A stretch of DNA of 64,000 bases from Tipula vernalis (lineage: Eukaryota; Arthropoda; Insecta; Diptera; Tipulidae): assembly GCA_958295665.1 (NCBI GenBank), contig OY282560.1, positions 45,694,333 through 45,758,332 on the forward strand. The letters run 5' to 3'. Position numbers and translations under genes: made by a program. Within the stretch, counting starts at the first letter, position 1, and the number at the start of each line of letters is the position of its first letter. The notes under the pieces are model-generated. The model ran no database searches and had not been told where the DNA came from. It saw nothing but the letters and a program-made list of their open reading frames with translations. Shown piece after piece: positions 38,455 to 50,989 of this stretch.

Positions 38455-41174
38455 CCATACATTTCACAGAAAAATCGATTCGAAGAAATCACCTTACTAC
38501 AGCTCAGCCGATTCAGAGTTGTAAAAATCCAAAATCTGCAATTGTGCTCAGAATGCGGTTCTTGATACCTCAAATGATAGGTCACGGGACCTGTAATTGC
38601 TATACCATACATTTCGTAGAAAATTCGATTCGAAGAAAATAACCTTACTACAGCTCAGCCGATTCAGAGCTGTAAAAATCCAAAATCTGCAATTGTGCTC
38701 CGATTGGGTTTCTTGATACCTCAAATGATAGGTCTCGGGACTTGTAATTGTTAAGCCAAACCGCATTTAAATTGGTTGATTATTTCCATACATTTCACAG
38801 AAAAATCGATTCGAAGAAATCACCTTACTATAGCTCAGCCGATTCAGAGCTGTAAAAATCCAAAATCTGCAATTGTGCTCCGATTGGGTTTCTTGATACC
38901 TCAAATGATAGGTCTCGGGACTTGTAATTGTTAAGCCAAACCGCATTTAAATTGGTTGATTATTTCCATACATTTCACAGAAAAATCGATTCGAAGAAAT
39001 CACCTTACTACAGCTCAGCCGATTCAGAGCTGTAAAAATCCAAAATCTGCAATTGTGCTCAGAATGCGGTTCTTGATACCTCAAATGATAGGTCACGGGA
39101 CCTGTAATTGCTATACCATACATTTCGTAGAAAATTCGATTCGAAGAAAATAACCTTACTACAGCTCAGCCGATTCAGAGCTGTAAAAATCCAAAATCTG
39201 CAATTGTGCTCCGATTGGGTTTCTTGATACCTCAAATGATAGGTCTCGGGACTTGTAATTGTTAAGCCAAACCGCATTTAAATTGGTTGATTATTTCCAT
39301 ACATTTCACAGAAAAATTGATTCGAAGAAATCACCTTACTATAGCTCAGCCGATTCAGAGTTGTAAAAATCCAAAATCTGCAATTGTGCTCAGAATGCGG
39401 TTCTTGATACCTAAAATAATAGGTCACGGGACCTGTAATTGCTATACCATACATTTCGTAGAAAATTCGATTCGAAGAAAATAACCTTACTACAGCTCAG
39501 CCGATTCAGAGCTGTAAAAATCCAAAATCTGCAATTGTGCTCCGATTGGGTTTCTTGATACCTCAAATGATAGGTCTCGGGACTTGTAATTGTTAAGCCA
39601 AACCGCATTTAAATTGGTTGATTATTTCCATACATTTCACAGAAAAATCGATTCGAAGAAATCACCTTACTAAAGCTCAGCCGATTCAGAGCTGTAAAAA
39701 TCCAAAATCTGCAATTGTGCTCCGATTGGGTTTCTTGATACCTCAAATGATAGGTCTCGGGACTTGTAATTGTTAAGCCAAACCGCATTTAAATTGGTTG
39801 ATTATTTCCATACATTTCACAGAAAAATTGATTCGAAGAAATCACCTTACTATAGCTCAGCCGATTCAGAGTTGTAAAAATCCAAAATCTGCAATTGTGC
39901 TCAGAATGCGGTTCTTGATACCTCAAATGATAGGTCACGGGACCTGTAATTGCTATACCATACATTTCGTGGAAAATTCGATTCGAAGAAAATAACCTTA
40001 CTACAGCTCAGCCGATTCAGAGCTGTAAAAATCCAAAATCTGCAATTGTGCTCCGATTGGGTTTCTTGATACCTCAAATGATAGGTCTCGGGACTTGTAA
40101 TTGTTAAGCCAAACCGCATTTAAATTGGTTGATTATTTCCATACATTTCACAGAAAAATTGATTCGAAGAAATCACCTTACTATAGCTCAGCCGATTCAG
40201 AGCTGTAAAAATCCAAAATCTGCAATTGTGCTCCGATTGGGTTTCTTGATACCTCAAATGATAGGTCTCGGGACTTGTAATTGTTAAGCCAAACCGCATT
40301 TAAATTGGTTGATTATTTCCATACATTTCACAGAAAAATCGATTCGAAGAAATCACCTTACTATAGCTCAGCCGATTCAGAGTTGTAAAAATCCAAAATC
40401 TGCAATTGTGCTCAGAATGCGGTTCTTGATACCTCAAATGATAGGTCACGGGACCTGTAATTGCTATACCATACATTTCGTAGAAAATTCGATTCGAAGA
40501 AAATAACCTTACTACAGCTCAGCCGATTCAGAGCTGTAAAAATCCAAAATCTGCAATTGTGCTCCGATTGGGTTTCTTGATACCTCAAATGATAGGTCTC
40601 GGGACTTGTAATTGTTAAGCCAAACCGCATTTAAATTGGTTGATTATTTCCATACATTTCACAGAAAAATTGATTCGAAGAAATCACCTTACTATAGCTC
40701 AGCCGATTCAGAGTTGTAAAAATCCAAAATCTGCAATTGTGCTCAGAATGCGGTTCTTGATACCTAAAATAATAGGTCACGGGACCTGTAATTGCTATAC
40801 CATACATTTCGTAGAAAATTCGATTCGAAGAAAATAACCTTACTACAGCTCAGCCGATTCAGAGCTGTAAAAATCCAAAATCTGCAATTGTGCTCCGATT
40901 GGGTTTCTTGATACCTCAAATGATAGGTCTCGGGACTTGTAATTGTTAAGCCAAACCGCATTTAAATTGGTTGATTATTTCCATACATTTCACAGAAAAA
41001 TCGATTCGAAGAAATCACCTTACTATAGCTCAGCCGATTCAGAGTTGTAAAAATCCAAAATCTGCAATTGTGCTCAGAATGCGGTTCTTGATACCTCAAA
41101 TGATAGGTCACGGGACCTGTAATTGCTATACCATACATTTCGTAGAAAATTCGATTCGAAGAAAATAACCTTAC

Positions 41175-41182
41175 TACATACA
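41175..41182 (+). repeat. TACA tandem duplication in an L monomer
   Basis: TACATACAGCTC replaces TACAGCTC, a 4 bp duplication that makes this dimer 335 bp. It lies at the outer end of the left arm of the monomer hairpin. The same change occurs at 51823-51830 and 53180-53187, the latter two being members of the 1,357 bp duplication. Confidence 0.93.
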
Positions 41183-42999
41183 GCTCAGCCGATTCAGAGC
41201 TGTAAAAATCCAAAATCTGCAATTGTGCTCCGATTGGGTTTCTTGATACCTCAAATGATAGGTCTCGGGACTTGTAATTGTTAAGCCAAACCGCATTTAA
41301 ATTGGTTGATTATTTCCATACATTTCACAGAAAAATTGATTCGAAGAAATCACCTTACTATAGCTCAGCCGATTCAGAGTTGTAAAAATCCAAAATCTGC
41401 AATTGTGCTCAGAATGCGGTTCTTGATACCTCAAATGATAGGTCACGGGACCTGTAATTGCTATACCATACATTTCGTAGAAAATTCGATTCGAAGAAAA
41501 TAACCTTACTACAGCTCAGCCGATTCAGAGCTGTAAAAATCCAAAATCTGCAATTGTGCTCCGATTGGGTTTCTTGATACCTCAAATGATAGGTCTCGGG
41601 ACTTGTAATTGTTAAGCCAAACCGCATTTAAATTTGTTGATTATTTCCATACATTTCACAGAAAAATTGATTCGAAGAAATCACCTTACTATAGCTCAGC
41701 CGATTCAGAGCTGTAAAAATCCAAAATCTGCAATTGTGCTCCGATTGGGTTTCTTGATACCTCAAATGATAGGTCTCGGGACTTGTAATTGTTAAGCCAA
41801 ACCGCATTTAAATTGGTTGATTATTTCCATACATTTCACAGAAAAATTGATTCGAAGAAATCACCTTACTATAGCTCAGCCGATTCAGAGTTGTAAAAAT
41901 CCAAAATCTGCAATTGTGCTCAGAATGCGGTTCTTGATACCTAAAATAATAGGTCACGGGACCTGTAATTGCTATACCATACATTTCGTAGAAAATTCGA
42001 TTCGAAGAAAATAACCTTACTACAGCTCAGCCGATTCAGAGCTGTAAAAATCCAAAATCTGCAATTGTGCTCCGATTGGGTTTCTTGATACCTCAAATGA
42101 TAGGTCTCGGGACTTGTAATTGTTAAGCCAAACCGCATTTAAATTGGTTGATTATTTCCATACATTTCACAGAAAAATCGATTCGAAGAAATCACCTTAC
42201 TACAGCTCAGCCGATTCAGAGTTGTAAAAATCCAAAATCTGCAATTGTGCTCAGAATGCGGTTCTTGATACCTCAAATGATAGGTCACGGGACCTGTAAT
42301 TGCTATACCATACATTTCGTAGAAAATTCGATTCGAAGAAAATAACCTTACTACAGCTCAGCCGATTCAGAGCTGTAAAAATCCAAAATCTGCAATTGTG
42401 CTCCGATTGGGTTTCTTGATACCTCAAATGATAGGTCTCGGGACTTGTAATTGTTAAGCCAAACCGCATTTAAATTTGTTGATTATTTCCATACATTTCA
42501 CAGAAAAATTGATTCAAAGAAATCACCTTACTATAGCTCAGCCGATTCAGAGCTGTAAAAATCCAAAATCTGCAATTGTGCTCCGATTGGGTTTCTTGAT
42601 ACCTCAAATGATAGGTCTCGGGACTTGTAATTGTTAAGCCAAACCGCATTTAAATTGGTTGATTATTTCCATACATTTCACAGAAAAATTGATTCGAAGA
42701 AATCACCTTACTATAGCTCAGCCGATTCAGAGTTGTAAAAATCCAAAATCTGCAATTGTGCTCAGAATGCGGTTCTTGATACCTCAAATGATAGGTCACG
42801 GGACCTGTAATTGCTATACCATACATTTCGTAGAAAATTCGATTCGAAGAAAATAACCTTACTACAGCTCAGCCGATTCAGAGCTGTAAAAATCCAAAAT
42901 CTGCAATTGTGCTCCGATTGGGTTTCTTGATACCTCAAATGATAGGTCTCGGGACTTGTAATTGTTAAGCCAAACCGCATTTAAATTGGTTGATTATTT

Positions 43000-44021
43000 C
43001 CATACATTTCACAGAAAAATTGATTCGAAGAAATCACCTTACTATAGCTCAGCCGATTCAGAGTTGTAAAAATCCAAAATCTGCAATTGTGCTCAGAATG
43101 CGGTTCTTGATACCTAAAATAATAGGTCACGGGACCTGTAATTGCTATACCATACATTTCGTAGAAAATTCGATTCGAAGAAAATAACCTTACTACAGCT
43201 CAGCCGATTCAGAGCTGTAAAAATCCAAAATCTGCAATTGTGCTCCGATTGGGTTTCTTGATACCTCAAATGATAGGTCTCGGGACTTGTAATTGTTAAG
43301 CCAAACCGCATTTAAATTGGTTGATTATTTCCATACATTTCACAGAAAAATCGATTCGAAGAAATCACCTTACTACAGCTCAGCCGATTCAGAGCTGTAA
43401 AAATCCAAAATCTGCAATTGTGCTCAGAATGCGGTTCTTGATACCTCAAATGATAGGTCTCGGGACTTGTAATTGTTAAGCCAAACCGCATTTAAATTGG
43501 TTGATTATTTCCATACATTTCACAGAAAAATTGATTCGAAGAAATCACCTTACTATAGCTCAGCCGATTCAGAGTTGTAAAAATCCAAAATCTGCAATTG
43601 TGCTCAGAATGCGGTTCTTGATACCTAAAATAATAGGTCACGGGACCTGTAATTGCTATACCATACATTTCGTAGAAAATTCGATTCGAAGAAAATAACC
43701 TTACTACAGCTCAGCCGATTCAGAGCTGTAAAAATCCAAAATCTGCAATTGTGCTCCGATTGGGTTTCTTGATACCTCAAATGATAGGTCTCGGGACTTG
43801 TAATTGTTAAGCCAAACCGCATTTAAATTGGTTGATTATTTCCATACATTTCACAGAAAAATCGATTCGAAGAAATCACCTTACTACAGCTCAGCCGATT
43901 CAGAGCTGTAAAAATCCAAAATCTGCAATTGTGCTCAGAATGCGGTTCTTGATACCTCAAATGATAGGTCTCGGGACTTGTAATTGTTAAGCCAAACCGC
44001 ATTTAAATTGGTTGATTATTT
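43000..44021 (+). repeat. 511 bp HOR x 2 with mosaic H (delta-prime)
   Basis: Two periods of S (AAAATAATAGG allele), L and H, with H at 43331 and 43842. These H units are mosaics: S left end, L-type TACAGC and GAGCTG, S-type CTCAGAATGCGG, then L-type CTCGGG and tail. At least three switches between types are needed, so gene conversion rather than a single crossover is likely. Confidence 0.9.
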
Positions 44022-46100
44022 CCATACATTTCACAGAAAAATTGATTCGAAGAAATCACCTTACTATAGCTCAGCCGATTCAGAGTTGTAAAAATCCAAA
44101 ATCTGCAATTGTGCTCAGAATGCGGTTCTTGATACCTAAAATAATAGGTCACGGGACCTGTAATTGCTATACCATACATTTCGTAGAAAATTCGATTCGA
44201 AGAAAATAACCTTACTACAGCTCAGCCGATTCAGAGCTGTAAAAATCCAAAATCTGCAATTGTGCTCCGATTGGGTTTCTTGATACCTCAAATGATAGGT
44301 CTCGGGACTTGTAATTGTTAAGCCAAACCGCATTTAAATTGGTTGATTATTTCCATACATTTCACAGAAAAATCGATTCGAAGAAATCACCTTACTACAG
44401 CTCAGCCGATTCAGAGCTGTAAAAATCCAAAATCTGCAATTGTGCTCCGATTGGGTTTCTTGATACCTCAAATGATAGGTCTCGGGACTTGTAATTGTTA
44501 AGCCAAACCGCATTTAAATTGGTTGATTATTTCCATACATTTCACAGAAAAATTGATTCGAAGAAATCACCTTACTATAGCTCAGCCGATTCAGAGCTGT
44601 AAAAATCCAAAATCTGCAATTGTGCTCCGATTGGGTTTCTTGATACCTCAAATGATAGGTCTCGGGACTTGTAATTGTTAAGCCAAACCGCATTTAAATT
44701 GGTTGATTATTTCCATACATTTCACAGAAAAATTGATTCGAAGAAATCACCTTACTATAGCTCAGCCGATTCAGAGTTGTAAAAATCCAAAATCTGCAAT
44801 TGTGCTCAGAATGCGGTTCTTGATACCTAAAATAATAGGTCACGGGACCTGTAATTGCTATACCATACATTTCGTAGAAAATTCGATTCGAAGAAAATAA
44901 CCTTACTACAGCTCAGCCGATTCAGAGCTGTAAAAATCCAAAATCTGCAATTGTGCTCCGATTGGGTTTCTTGATACCTCAAATGATAGGTCTCGGGACT
45001 TGTAATTGTTAAGCCAAACCGCATTTAAATTGGTTGATTATTTCCATACATTTCACAGAAAAATCGATTCGAAGAAATCACCTTACTACAGCTCAGCCGA
45101 TTCAGAGCTGTAAAAATCCAAAATCTGCAATTGTGCTCCGATTGGGTTTCTTGATACCTCAAATGATAGGTCTCGGGACTTGTAATTGTTAAGCCAAACC
45201 GCATTTAAATTGGTTGATTATTTCCATACATTTCACAGAAAAATTGATTCGAAGAAATCACCTTACTATAGCTCAGCCGATTCAGAGTTGTAAAAATCCA
45301 AAATCTGCAATTGTGCTCAGAATGCGGTTCTTGATACCTAAAATAATAGGTCACGGGACCTGTAATTGCTATACCATACATTTCGTAGAAAATTCGATTC
45401 GAAGAAAATAACCTTACTACAGCTCAGCCGATTCAGAGCTGTAAAAATCCAAAATCTGCAATTGTGCTCCGATTGGGTTTCTTGATACCTCAAATGATAG
45501 GTCTCGGGACTTGTAATTGTTAAGCCAAACCGCATTTAAATTGGTTGATTATTTCCATACATTTCACAGAAAAATCGATTCGAAGAAATCACCTTACTAC
45601 AGCTCAGCCGATTCAGAGCTGTAAAAATCCAAAATCTGCAATTGTGCTCCGATTGGGTTTCTTGATACCTCAAATGATAGGTCTCGGGACTTGTAATTGT
45701 TAAGCCAAACCGCATTTAAATTGGTTGATTATTTCCATACATTTCACAGAAAAATTGATTCGAAGAAATCACCTTACTATAGCTCAGCCGATTCAGAGCT
45801 GTAAAAATCCAAAATCTGCAATTGTGCTCCGATTGGGTTTCTTGATACCTCAAATGATAGGTCTCGGGACTTGTAATTGTTAAGCCAAACCGCATTTAAA
45901 TTGGTTGATTATTTCCATACATTTCACAGAAAAATTGATTCGAAGAAATCACCTTACTATAGCTCAGCCGATTCAGAGTTGTAAAAATCCAAAATCTGCA
46001 ATTGTGCTCAGAATGCGGTTCTTGATACCTAAAATAATAGGTCTCGGGACCTGTAATTGCTATACCATACATTTCGTAGAAAATTCGATTCGAAGAAAAT
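44022..46100 (+). repeat. 1,202 bp HOR: S-L-H-H-S-L-H, about 1.7 copies
   Basis: The order S (AAAATAATAGG), L, H-alpha, H-beta, S (AAAATAATAGG), L, H-alpha spans 44022-45223. It restarts at 45224 with S, L, H-alpha 45555, H-beta 45735 and S 45915. The second copy diverges in that last S, which has GGTCTCGGGACCTG (an L-type T in an S context, near 46042). The right bound is approximate. Confidence 0.8.
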
Positions 46101-46425
46101 AACCTTACTACAGCTCAGCCGATTCAGAGCTGTAAAAATCCAAAATCTGCAATTGTGCTCCGATTGGGTTTCTTGATACCTCAAATGATAGGTCTCGGGA
46201 CTTGTAATTGTTAAGCCAAACCGCATTTAAATTTGTTGATTATTTCCATACATTTCACAGAAAAATTGATTCGAAGAAATCACCTTACTATAGCTCAGCC
46301 GATTCAGAGCTGTAAAAATCCAAAATCTGCAATTGTGCTCCGATTGGGTTTCTTGATACCTCAAATGATAGGTCTCGGGACTTGTAATTGTTAAGCCAAA
46401 CCGCATTTAAATTGGTTGATTATTT

Positions 46426-48771
46426 CCATACATTTCACAGAAAAATTGATTCGAAGAAATCACCTTACTATAGCTCAGCCGATTCAGAGTTGTAAAAATC
46501 CAAAATCTGCAATTGTGCTCAGAATGCGGTTCTTGATACCTAAAATAATAGGTCACGGGACCTGTAATTGCTATACCATACATTTCGTAGAAAATTCGAT
46601 TCGAAGAAAATAACCTTACTACAGCTCAGCCGATTCAGAGCTGTAAAAATCCAAAATCTGCAATTGTGCTCCGATTGGGTTTCTTGATACCTCAAATGAT
46701 AGGTCTCGGGACTTGTAATTGTTAAGCCAAACCGCATTTAAATTGGTTGATTATTTCCATACATTTCACAGAAAAATTGATTCGAAGAAATCACCTTACT
46801 ATAGCTCAGCCGATTCAGAGTTGTAAAAATCCAAAATCTGCAATTGTGCTCAGAATGCGGTTCTTGATACCTAAAATAATAGGTCACGGGACCTGTAATT
46901 GCTATACCATACATTTCGTAGAAAATTCGATTCGAAGAAAATAACCTTACTACAGCTCAGCCGATTCAGAGCTGTAAAAATCCAAAATCTGCAATTGTGC
47001 TCCGATTGGGTTTCTTGATACCTCAAATGATAGGTCTCGGGACTTGTAATTGTTAAGCCAAACCGCATTTAAATTGGTTGATTATTTCCATACATTTCAC
47101 AGAAAAATCGATTCGAAGAAATCACCTTACTACAGCTCAGCCGATTCAGAGCTGTAAAAATCCAAAATCTGCAATTGTGCTCCGATTGGGTTTCTTGATA
47201 CCTCAAATGATAGGTCTCGGGACTTGTAATTGTTAAGCCAAACCGCATTTAAATTGGTTGATTATTTCCATACATTTCACAGAGAAATTGATTCGAAGAA
47301 ATCACCTTACTATAGCTCAGCCGATTCAGAGTTGTAAAAATCCAAAATCTGCAATTGTGCTCAGAATGCGGTTCTTGATACCTCAAATGATAGGTCACGG
47401 GACCTGTAATTGCTATACCATACATTTCGTAGAAAATTCGATTCGAAGAAAATAACCTTACTACAGCTCAGCCGATTCAGAGCTGTAAAAATCCAAAATC
47501 TGCAATTGTGCTCCGATTGGGTTTCTTGATACCTCAAATGATAGGTCTCGGGACTTGTAATTGTTAAGCCAAACCGCATTTAAATTGGTTGATTATTTCC
47601 ATACATTTCACAGAAAAATTGATTCGAAGAAATCACCTTACTATAGCTCAGCCGATTCAGAGTTGTAAAAATCCAAAATCTGCAATTGTGCTCAGAATGC
47701 GGTTCTTGATACCTAAAATAATAGGTCACGGGACCTGTAATTGCTATACCATACATTTCGTAGAAAATTCGATTCGAAGAAAATAACCTTACTACAGCTC
47801 AGCCGATTCAGAGCTGTAAAAATCCAAAATCTGCAATTGTGCTCCGATTGGGTTTCTTGATACCTCAAATGATAGGTCTCGGGACTTGTAATTGTTAAGC
47901 CAAACCGCATTTAAATTGGTTGATTATTTCCATACATTTCACAGAAAAATTGATTCGAAGAAATCACCTTACTATAGCTCAGCCGATTCAGAGTTGTAAA
48001 AATCCAAAATCTGCAATTGTGCTCAGAATGCGGTTCTTGATACCTAAAATAATAGGTCACGGGACCTGTAATTGCTATACCATACATTTCGTAGAAAATT
48101 CGATTCGAAGAAAATAACCTTACTACAGCTCAGCCGATTCAGAGCTGTAAAAATCCAAAATCTGCAATTGTGCTCCGATTGGGTTTCTTGATACCTCAAA
48201 TGATAGGTCTCGGGACTTGTAATTGTTAAGCCAAACCGCATTTAAATTGGTTGATTATTTCCATACATTTCACAGAAAAATCGATTCGAAGAAATCACCT
48301 TACTACAGCTCAGCCGATTCAGAGCTGTAAAAATCCAAAATCTGCAATTGTGCTCCGATTGGGTTTCTTGATACCTCAAATGATAGGTCTCGGGACTTGT
48401 AATTGTTAAGCCAAACCGCATTTAAATTGGTTGATTATTTCCATACATTTCACAGAGAAATTGATTCGAAGAAATCACCTTACTATAGCTCAGCCGATTC
48501 AGAGTTGTAAAAATCCAAAATCTGCAATTGTGCTCAGAATGCGGTTCTTGATACCTCAAATGATAGGTCACGGGACCTGTAATTGCTATACCATACATTT
48601 CGTAGAAAATTCGATTCGAAGAAAATAACCTTACTACAGCTCAGCCGATTCAGAGCTGTAAAAATCCAAAATCTGCAATTGTGCTCCGATTGGGTTTCTT
48701 GATACCTCAAATGATAGGTCTCGGGACTTGTAATTGTTAAGCCAAACCGCATTTAAATTGGTTGATTATTT
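46426..48771 (+). repeat. Tandem duplication, 1,173 bp x 2
   Basis: Copies lie at 46426-47598 and 47599-48771. Each is S (AAAATAATAGG), L, S (AAAATAATAGG), L, H-alpha, then S with the rare CAGAGAAATTG, and L. The CAGAGAAATTG change is found only in these two copies, at about 47284 and 48457, exactly 1,173 bp apart. This is a very recent tandem duplication. Confidence 0.92.
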
Positions 48772-50989
48772 CCATACATTTCACAGAAAAATTGATTCGA
48801 AGAAATCACCTTACTATAGCTCAGCCGATTCAGAGCTGTAAAAATCCAAAATCTGCAATTGTGCTCCGATTGGGTTTCTTGATACCTCAAATGATAGGTC
48901 TCGGGACTTGTAATTGTTAAGCCAAACCGCATTTAAATTGGTTGATTATTTCCATACATTTCACAGAAAAATCGATTCGAAGAAATCACCTTACTATAGC
49001 TCAGCCGATTCAGAGTTGTAAAAATCCAAAATCTGCAATTGTGCTCAGAATGCGGTTCTTGATACCTCAAATGATAGGTCACGGGACCTGTAATTGCTAT
49101 ACCATACATTTCGTAGAAAATTCGATTCGAAGAAAATAACCTTACTACAGCTCAGCCGATTCAGAGCTGTAAAAATCCAAAATCTGCAATTGTGCTCCGA
49201 TTGGGTTTCTTGATACCTCAAATGATAGGTCTCGGGACTTGTAATTGTTAAGCCAAACCGCATTTAAATTGGTTGATTATTTCCATACATTTCACAGAAA
49301 AATTGATTCGAAGAAATCACCTTACTATAGCTCAGCCGATTCAGAGTTGTAAAAATCCAAAATCTGCAATTGTGCTCAGAATGCGGTTCTTGATACCAAA
49401 AATAATAGGTCACGGGACCTGTAATTGCTATACCATACATTTCGTAGAAAATTCGATTCGAAGAAAATAACCTTACTACAGCTCAGCCGATTCAGAGCTG
49501 TAAAAATCCAAAATCTGCAATTGTGCTCCGATTGGGTTTCTTGATACCTCAAATGATAGGTCTCGGGACTTGTAATTGTTAAGCCAAACCGCATTTAAAT
49601 TGGTTGATTATTTCCATACATTTCACAGAAAAATTGATTCGAAGAAATCACCTTACTATAGCTCAGCCGATTCAGAGTTGTAAAAATCCAAAATCTGCAA
49701 TTGTGCTCAGAATGCGGTTCTTGATACCTAAAATAATAGGTCACGGGACCTGTAATTGCTATACCATACATTTCGTAGAAAATTCGATTCGAAGAAAATA
49801 ACCTTACTACAGCTCAGCCGATTCAGAGCTGTAAAAATCCAAAATCTGCAATTGTGCTCCGATTGGGTTTCTTGATACCTCAAATGATAGGTCTCGGGAC
49901 TTGTAATTGTTAAGCCAAACCGCATTTAAATTGGTTGATTATTTCCATACATTTCACAGAAAAATCGATTCGAAGAAATCACCTTACTACAGCTCAGCCG
50001 ATTCAGAGCTGTAAAAATCCAAAATCTGCAATTGTGCTCCGATTGGGTTTCTTGATACCTCAAATGATAGGTCTCGGGACTTGTAATTGTTAAGCCAAAC
50101 CGCATTTAAATTGGTTGATTATTTCCATACATTTCACAGAAAAATTGATTCGAAGAAATCACCTTACTATAGCTCAGCCGATTCAGAGTTGTAAAAATCC
50201 AAAATCTGCAATTGTGCTCAGAATGCGGTTCTTGATACCTCAAATGATAGGTCACGGGACCTGTAATTGCTATACCATACATTTCGTAGAAAATTCGATT
50301 CGAAGAAAATAACCTTACTACAGCTCAGCCGATTCAGAGCTGTAAAAATCCAAAATCTGCAATTGTGCTCCGATTGGGTTTCTTGATACCTCAAATGATA
50401 GGTCTCGGGACTTGTAATTGTTAAGCCAAACCGCATTTAAATTGGTTGATTATTTCCATACATTTCACAGAAAAATTGATTCGAAGAAATCACCTTACTA
50501 TAGCTCAACCGATTCAGAGTTGTAAAAATCCAAAATCTGCAATTGTGCTCAGAATGCGGTTCTTGATACCTAAAATAATAGGTCACGGGACCTGTAATTG
50601 CTATACCATACATTTCGTAGAAAATTCGATTCGAAGAAAATAACCTTACTACAGCTCAGCCGATTCAGAGCTGTAAAAATCCAAAATCTGCAATTGTGCT
50701 CCGATTGGGTTTCTTGATACCTCAAATGATAGGTCTCGGGACTTGTAATTGTTAAGCCAAACCGCATTTAAATTGGTTGATTATTTCCATACATTTCACA
50801 GAAAAATTGATTCGAAGAAATCACCTTACTACAGCTCAGCCGATTCAGAGCTGTAAAAATCCAAAATCTGCAATTGTGCTCAGAATGCGGTTCTTGATAC
50901 CTCAAATGATAGGTCACGGGACCTGTAATTGCTATACCATACATTTCGTAGAAAATTCGATTCGAAGAAAATAACTTTACTACAGCTCA

